Of a stretch of 64,000 bases of DNA, positions 57,901-64,000 are shown piece after piece. Below the pieces are notes generated by a model. The model did not search any database, was not told the DNA's origin, and saw only the letters and a list, made by a program, of their open reading frames with translations. The stretch's first letter is position 1; every line of letters starts with the position of its first letter. The stretch is from assembly GCF_048128805.1 (NCBI RefSeq), contig NC_135997.1, positions 3,005,185-3,069,184 on the forward strand, read 5' to 3'. This DNA is from Centroberyx gerrardi (taxonomy: Eukaryota; Chordata; Actinopteri; Beryciformes; Berycidae). The position numbers and the translations under genes are program-made.

Positions 57901-60900
57901 ATTATTGCTGTCCATGTAAACATAGTCTTAGTTGGATGGAGAGCTGTGGTGAGGTACCTCCAGGTGAGGGCTGAGGCAGCAGGTTTCTGTGGTTCTCCTC
58001 TCTCTCCAGGCGGGGCAGGACCGGCTGGCGGGGGTGCGGGTTGGAGGGCTGGCGAGGAGGCTTCACAGGCCAGCCGCCAGGGAGAACTAGGAGGGAGGAA
58101 TCACACATATTCAGCATTCTTCATGATGGGGCGTTGAAATGTCCATTAAAAAAAGAAACACACGCAAGTTGAAATAAGGCATCTGTGATGGATTACATGG
58201 TGTCGCAACACAAAGGAAATGAAATGTTAAGGTACACTAAATTATTTGTTGCTTGGAACAAGTTTCACAAAGTATTGACTTTGGAAATGCTGAAAAAAGC
58301 TCATGATCACAGGAATGTTAAGAGCAAACAGGCATGACCCAATTTGACCCATCTGAGGGAAAATTATCTTTTGAAGGCGAATTGTAATGAGGTGTTGTTT
58401 GATTTTGATCTTAACATAGTGTATGAGGAAAATGCAGGCACACCTCAGCTCACTACACAGTACATTAACTAAGAGCAAACAGAGGAAAATCCTTATTTGG
58501 ATGTATTTATCTGAATAATTAAATAGCAGATTTCTCTCAAAATGTCCTTGGAATGCAAGCAGCTCAATTTCACACCAAATGTTAGCAGTAAACATTATGT
58601 GTGATAAATGGATAAAATATAAAACCCTACAATGATCCCTTATACAATCCCAACAATGTTACTTTCCCAGTGATCTATCTGTCTTGTCTCATATGCAGCT
58701 GAGGTAAAGACAGTCCAGTATTAACTGTACAGAACCGTCCTTGCTCAAAGCTCTTAGCTTTTCTTACGCCCATCTGTTTAACATCTTATTAGACTGCAGG
58801 ATCAATACAATTTTCAATCTATTAAGCCTAACCTGTGGAACCCCAAACCATCTGTTTAAGAGTATAAGCTGTTTTTCTTCATGCACATGGTAGTGATCAG
58901 AGTATGGCAGTGCTACAATCTACTCTTAGCATGCTGTTTTTATAAGCAGCAAGGAAGGTAATAAGACAAGATAAAGATACAATACAATACAATATGATAC
59001 GATACGATACGATATGACTTTTGAAATTTTGAACCATCAGACCATTCAGTGTAGTTTTTTTAAACGGCAGATCGAAAATGTATCATCCATCCAAGTATTG
59101 TCAAAATCGGACTTGAGATATCATGTTTGAGTTTAAAATTACAGCGTCCCCATTAGGCCAGTCAGTGTAATTTGTACAGCTAGGTGGATTTGTGTAGCTT
59201 TGTGTCAATCAGACTTATGGGCCTTTCAAAGTTAGAAATTTTGACCTTTAATTATAGTGCCTCCATCAGGCCAATCAGCGTAATTTCTTCATACACCAGA
59301 ACACAGTGACAAAATGGGTTATCACTCCAAATTTCATCAAAATGGGACCAGTGATGTCTGCGATATCATGTTTGAGTAAACAATTTTGATCTTTGATTAT
59401 AGCGTTGTCTTTGAAATGCTGGAACAAAGTGCAAAGATGCATAATCTCTCTAGTTTGGTCAAAATCAGACCAGTGGTGTCTGATTTCATTGCGCAGGTGA
59501 CAAAAAACATTAACATATGCAGAATACAACAATGAGGGGGAAATGTGAAACCTGAAGCAGCGTGTTTGTGAATTTACAGTAATGAACATGGTGTGCAAAT
59601 GTGCCTCACATTGGCATTAAGGTCTGATTCAGGTTGGGTCTAAAATGTTTGAACATTTTCTTCTGAGTCTGGACAGCCTGGTCTGAATTTGAAGAAGAAA
59701 GCCAGTTGAACCCAGCAGGAATCCCTGCATGGCTCCCCAGTGCCAGCAGGGTAAATTACAAGGTGCTGCTGTGTGCCGCTGTACAAGATCCTTAGATAAT
59801 GTTCTGCTCCAAAATGAGAGATCATGTCCAAACTCTGGGATTGGAAAGCTTACCTTGTTACCTAATAAATAATCAACACAATGTTTCTGGCCACAACAAG
59901 AGGCAGTTTCTGTTTGGCTAGGATCCACCGGCTGGGAAATATTACAAGAAAGGCTACTTCTATGTACTGGAGATTTGGAGGGTAGAAATGTCCAAAGGCC
60001 GTGAGCCTACTCCATGTGAACCGGAGTACAGGAGGGGAAGGAGAGATACATGTGTACTGTGGTCTTATCATAAGAGATAAACCAGCTGCATTCCTCAGCA
60101 GCAGCAGCCAGATGTCAAAGCAGGTCAGCCTGGAGATATTCTCTTAAATCAAACCTTTACTCGAATAATGATTATGTTGTTTTGCTGTAATCTGACCAAG
60201 CTCAGCGTACGTGAAACAAAATGCTAGTTATAAACCGGTGATTCAGTTCTTACCCCAATAAAACCTTGAAGAAGTAAAATATTCTGGAAGACATTTACTG
60301 TGCTGCCATAGACTGGGTAGTCAAAGTCTGCACACGTACAGCCAATAAAAGCCGCTCATTAAGTTCTTAATCTTTGCTTTAATGTTCTCCTTTAAGGGAA
60401 GAGTTCACCTCAAAATGAAAATTCAGTCATTATCTACTCATTCCCATTGCAGTTGAAACTCCATTACTCCATTAGTGTGACCACCAAACACACAGCCAGT
60501 TAGCCCCCGTAATTCCATCTCAGCCTTCTCCCAAACTATTTAAGTTAACAAGGAACATCTTCTTAGAGCTCCAAAAAAGCATAAAATGTCCATTAAGTTT
60601 CTCTAAATGACTTGTGCAGCATAATCCAAGTGTTTTGTAGCCAAACAAGTCCACTGTGGGTCCAAACATCCAATATTTACAATTGACAAAACCCTAGTTG
60701 CGTGGAAGACTCTGCTTGCTACTGTAGGTGACTGTTGTTAGTGGTGAGTTTTGGAACAAAGCATTTTCAGTGAGGAAAATAAAGGAAATAATGGGGTAAA
60801 TATTGTACTTTTGGACACAGAGTGCAATCATTTGTCTACAAAACACTTGGATTATGCTGCATGAGCAGTTGTTCCCATTAACTTCAATAGTTTGAGAGAA

Positions 60901-63376
60901 GACTGAGATGGAACCACAGGGGCCAACTGGCTGTGTGTTTGGATGGAGTTGGATGGAGTTGAGTAGAGGGCGAGTAGAAAATGACTAAATACTCATGCCT
61001 CATGCCTGTATCTGTTGCGCTGTACTCTCATCTTCAGACAGATAAACTAAGGATGAATCAGCCCAGAGGCAGGTCTTACCCCAGTAGGGTCGGGTGCTAG
61101 CTGTGGGGGGGCGGGTGGTGGTAGTGGTGGTTGTGGTGGTGGGTGGAGCCCAGGGGAGGTAGCTGGCGGTGTGGTGAGGCTGACGCAGCGGACTCCTCCT
61201 GCCGTGGTAGAGGGCGTAGCGGTCCGGCGGCAGCCAGTACTCGTACTCTATCCCTGGGTTTCTGTCAGTCGCCAGCACCTGAACACAAAGACCACATGGA
61301 AACTTCTAGACTGGCCTGGAAATGACTTTGAAAATCCTGTCCGTTTTTCCACTGCCTTTACATTTTACCACATAGTGAAGCCATTTTTGATTGCAGATAT
61401 GAAGTGTTGCACCTCTATTGTTTCAGCACACTCTTGGCTAAATGGTCAGTACCACTAAGATTCCATATTCTGCACTCAAATAAACATTTAGACAGTAATG
61501 TTGTTGTTTTTTGGGATCTTTCACAGCTTTAGGGACAAGTAACTGTTTCCTCTATGCGATACAAAGCCTTTTTTGGGACCTTGTTCCTGGGTGTTTCTGC
61601 CCATAAACTGTCCTAATACCCATATGGTGTCTTTACAGTCATTTATCCATTCATTTGCCATTTGCTACACACTGATGCAGAGTGGGACCTGACACACACC
61701 CATCCTGACTTTGAGCATCTGATCTCCAAGTGCACTTCTAGAAGTCTGTATCCAGATGGACTCTGCCCTGTAGTGAAGTCAGCTGGGGGGAATCAGCAAC
61801 CATGATTGGTCACAGAAAAAAACTATCTCTAAACACAAAGATGCAGTAGTCCAGTAGGGCAGTGGTTCTCAACGTGGGGTCCGGGGACCACCAGGGGTCC
61901 TTGAGGTGGTTACAGGGGGTCCACAGCAAATTGATGAATTGTTGTGAACTTCACCATTATTTCATTTACAAGTTAACACAATTAGAGAATGTAGAAGAAT
62001 TATTATTTTGATCATAGTTTCACTGTTATCTCTCTTCCTACAATACAGATAGTCATGGAATTCTGGGCAAAATCATATCTAACAATAAAAATATCCTCTG
62101 ATTTGGGTCCAAGAGACAAAATCTCATCAAGTGGAGGTCCGTGGCTCTAATATGGATTAAATTAGGGTCCTTGATATGAAAAAGGTTGAGAATCACTGCT
62201 GTAGGGAGTCAATCGGTGAAATGAAATGAAACTCCCACTACTTTTACTTCCTGGAAAACTATCTTTAATGGTGACATCATGCTGCACCAGGAGGCCTAAA
62301 TTAAAACTCCAACCAATAAAGCCATCACAGAAAGACAAAAAGCGCTCCTCCTTGGTCCCGTCACGCTAAGAAGTGTAAACCTAGCGTGACGGGACCCAGG
62401 AGGAGTTAGAGTAAGGAGAACATCAACTATCCAGGACACCATGAGACCAGATGGTGACTAAACTATAGTCAGACGGCCTGTCCTGCTCTACTGTCCTGGG
62501 GGACTCTGACCATGACATGCAGGTCCTCCTGGGTGGGACCGGGGACCTCGAAGCTCTCCCAGGTGTCTGCTGAGCGCCGGTACAGCAGCTTGGTCCCGGC
62601 GATGCTGTACTCCCCGGGAACGCTGATCTTCCAGTTACCGTTGATCACAAACTGGGAGCGACCGTTCTGCAGGGCTGAGGGAGGGAAGGGGGTAGGTAGG
62701 AAGGAAGGAAGGAAGGAGGGAAGGAAGGAATGAGAGTCTCAGTGTTACTCAGAGTTATTCAGTGTTGAGTCAAATATTTCCAACAATCAGATCTCCGTAT
62801 CAGTGGGTCATGTTTGGGCAATGGCAAACTGGCAGAAGCAGAAATATGCCAGCTGACTATATATGGAAGCCGTCTGTCTTCAGCACTGGGATACGGGTGG
62901 GAGAGGGATTTTCCATGACATGAGAGGGAAATAAGTAGTTTCACCTGTCTAGCCCCAGTGGCCAGATAAAGCCTTTACGAGCGTCCCGTTCAAGATCACA
63001 GAGTGTGCCATTGCAGGGTCTGCTTTATTTTGGTCTCATAAACATGGATGAGAATAGATGCCCTTGGTTATTATGTTGCCTGGAAAACACACAGCGGGTC
63101 CAGAGAGCAGATGGGACCGCTGAGACCGCTCCTGTTTCTGGGGGAGAGGGAGTCATGGCAAGTCTAACAGGAATTATTTAAAAGGGGCAGCTATGGAGGC
63201 AATGAAGTGATTTCATCCTCAAAGGGGCTGAAACTCGTAGGCAGCAGGTGGACTGTGTGTGTGTGTGTGTGTGACAGGCTGAATCTTACCCAGATAGTTC
63301 CTGCTGTTATCGGTGACTCGGATGTGAGTGGCTCCAGCTGGTATCATGGCCACTTCATTGTATCCAAAAGGCCCTC
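54906..63376 (-). CDS. adamtsl5: ADAMTS-like protein 5, C-terminal six exons (partial, continues off the right edge)
   Basis: Exons on minus: 63376-63290, 62674-62511, 61278-61080, 58086-57958, 55688-55617 and 55246-54906 (stop TAG), all in compatible phases. The visible part runs from the ADAMTS spacer (PFGYNEVAMIPAGATHIRVT, then QFVINGNWKISVPGEYSIAG and NPGIEYEYWLPPDRYALYHG), through a Pro/Thr linker with a run of nine Thr, to a Cys-containing junction (GHCGKCRRARGRG) and a netrin-like NTR domain (FRAKVVGKLYRGEETRYDVQ, VPNVCDCPRLEEGRQYVLMV). Spacer plus NTR is the specific layout of ADAMTSL5, a secreted, non-protease extracellular matrix glycoprotein reported to bind fibrillin microfibrils and heparin. 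The signal peptide, thrombospondin repeat and Cys-rich module must lie to the right of the window. The linker is longer and more Thr-rich than the human one as I recall it. Confidence 0.87.
55946..57068 (+). mobile_element. Palindrome-rich transposon with long inverted ends and captured DNA
   Basis: Both ends carry about 50 bp of inverted repeat (ATCGTACGGAAGCCGAGAA...GCTTGCAATTATTTTTTT). A third, internal copy of the end is at 56766-56813. The interior has many TTATCTCGAGATAACGAG palindromes, two copies of a segment starting CAAGGTCTAACACAGGCAGA (56404 and 56852) that reads LTQAEIALCLPVRDNIQIS, like the start of a helix-turn-helix transposase region, and the duplicated block 56001-56218. In an adamtsl5 intron (between exons 55688-55617 and 58086-57958). 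Confidence 0.75.
57150..57935 (+). repeat. MITE remnants in an adamtsl5 intron
   Basis: 57158-57318 ends TTGGGTGAACTATTCCTTTAA, a terminus of the TTAA MITE family of 42453-42875 and 60396-60990. 57325-57935 runs from AGATTACGACAATAGTCTGA to TCCATGTAAACATAGTCTTA, both typical of another fish MITE. The ORF 57467-57724 lies inside it and matches nothing I know. Confidence 0.45.
58975..59480 (+). repeat. (GATAC)n-like microsatellite and diverged tandem repeats
   Basis: 58975-59020 is an ACAAT/ACGAT pentamer run. It is followed by three diverged units of about 130 bp with the shared words CAAAATCGGACTTGAGATAT, ATCATGTTTGAGT and GGCCAATCAGCGTAATTT. Confidence 0.55.
60396..60990 (+). mobile_element. 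Diverged copy of the TTAA MITE family of 42453-42875
   Basis: Starts after TTAA (60392-60395) with GGGAAGAGTTCACCTCAAAA and contains CATAATCCAAGTGTTTTGTA like the other copy. The right TTAA end is lost. In an adamtsl5 intron. Confidence 0.6.
61860..62198 (+). mobile_element. Non-autonomous hAT-like element, family A (third copy)
   Basis: Ends CAGTGGTTCTCAACGTGGGG and GGTTGAGAATCACTG; flanks CAGTAGGG (61852-61859) and CTGTAGGG (62199-62206) match at 7 of 8. Same family as 4030-4329 and 9912-10236. Confidence 0.85.
62345..62405. repeat. Near-perfect hairpin, 24-bp arms
   Basis: Arms 62345-62368 (CTCCTCCTTGGTCCCGTCAC...) and 62382-62405 pair at 23 of 24 positions around a 13-nt loop. In an adamtsl5 intron, about 105 bp from exon 62674-62511. 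No transposon ends are seen around it. Confidence 0.85.
62690..62732 (+). repeat. (GGAA)n microsatellite
   Basis: About nine GGAA units with breaks, starting 16 bp outside the acceptor of adamtsl5 exon 62674-62511; on the gene's strand it is a (TTCC)n pyrimidine tract. Confidence 0.85.
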
Positions 63377-63409
63377 CTGACCGACAGAAACATTCATTTA
63401 GAGCCATGG

Positions 63410-64000
63410 TTCACATCCTTTTTAACTCAGTATAATAATAAGAAGAAGAAGGAGGAGGGGATGCCAGCTTGTGACTTTCCAACACGAATAACTTCAATTT
63501 TCCCTTTTCAGACATTTACATCATTAGTTACTGGAAGAAGCTTCATGGAAGATTGCTCTTTAGGGAAAGCTCTCTCTAGGGATTTTCCTTTAAAGAGAGT
63601 GATTCTTAAAGACCCTTAAAGAGAGTGAGTGAACTTACAGGTCGACTTTCAAAAGAGCGTAAAGTAAATCGTGGGCGTAAACGGAAAGCTCTGCTCATTC
63701 AGATGTGCAATCTCACTACTAAACTAACTAAACTAACTAACTAACTAAATCACGCTCTTCACTCCAGTCTTGTCCAGACACTTTTCTTTTAACCTTTCTC
63801 TCAGAAAAGCCTGGTGGGCATTTATTCATTGGAAATGTTACATGTTAAGATTATGAAAAACGCTATCAAAGTATTGTCTACACCTTCCAATATGTCACTC
63901 AGAGCCACTGAGTAACTGACTGCCCTTTCCAATTGTTTTACAGAACAAAAAAGCATTCTAGGCATCATTTTAAGACCTTTTGAGAGTTTCAGTAGCTGTG
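63410..64000. other. adamtsl5 intron to the window edge
   Basis: No further exon of adamtsl5 is seen. An ACTA repeat is at 63715-63748 and three words containing TTAAAGAGAGTGA lie between 63590 and 63630. Confidence 0.5.

Overview
This is a stretch of vertebrate nuclear genome, almost certainly a ray-finned fish and probably a percomorph teleost. The reasons are intron-rich genes with GT-AG junctions whose proteins match vertebrate families over their full length, very many CA/GT and CT/GA microsatellites, and many small non-autonomous DNA transposons (hAT-, TTAA-, Tc1- and Harbinger-like) of kinds typical of teleosts. There is no sign of a bacterial or viral genome, an operon, a CRISPR array or a prophage. 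I rebuilt all gene models by eye from splice sites and reading phase. Five are complete and close in frame, with lengths close to those I recall for the human proteins.

Layout, left to right: (1) 548-1005, minus, the first two coding exons of prc1 (cytokinesis microtubule bundler), running off the left edge; (2) 1580-9779, minus, vps33b, 23 coding exons, 616 aa (vesicle-fusion SM protein); (3) 10631-12792, plus, hddc3/MESH1, 4 exons, 179 aa, with all three metal-site residues I checked in place; it is divergent from vps33b; (4) 14325-20583, plus, mfap1, 8 exons, 441 aa (spliceosome B-complex factor); (5) 21964-23839, minus, hypk, 4 exons, 121 aa (NatA partner), tail-to-tail with mfap1 and with poly(A) signals only about 120 bp apart; (6) 26527-50376, plus, serinc4, 11 exons, 483 aa (multi-pass serine-incorporator family), with an 11 kb first intron; (7) 54906-63376, minus, the 3' six exons of adamtsl5 (secreted ADAMTS-like protein with a C-terminal netrin domain), running off the right edge.

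The genes do not form a pathway; they are housekeeping neighbours whose order is partly conserved among vertebrates (mfap1-hypk-serinc4 and prc1/vps33b/hddc3 are neighbourhoods I recall from two places on human chromosome 15; adamtsl5 is on human chromosome 19).

The rest of the window, mainly serinc4 introns and the two ends of adamtsl5, is full of repeats. The most interesting are: a palindrome-rich element at 55946-57068 with about 50 bp terminal inverted repeats that holds a near-identical 0.2 kb copy of DNA found 2.1 kb away; a Harbinger-like element (32332-33021) that carries a 27-bp-arm hairpin and sits inside an older repeat; an isolated 24-bp-arm hairpin at 62345-62405; microsatellites lying directly at splice acceptors of hddc3 and serinc4; and two overlapping upstream ORFs ahead of serinc4. 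I found no convincing wholly new gene system.
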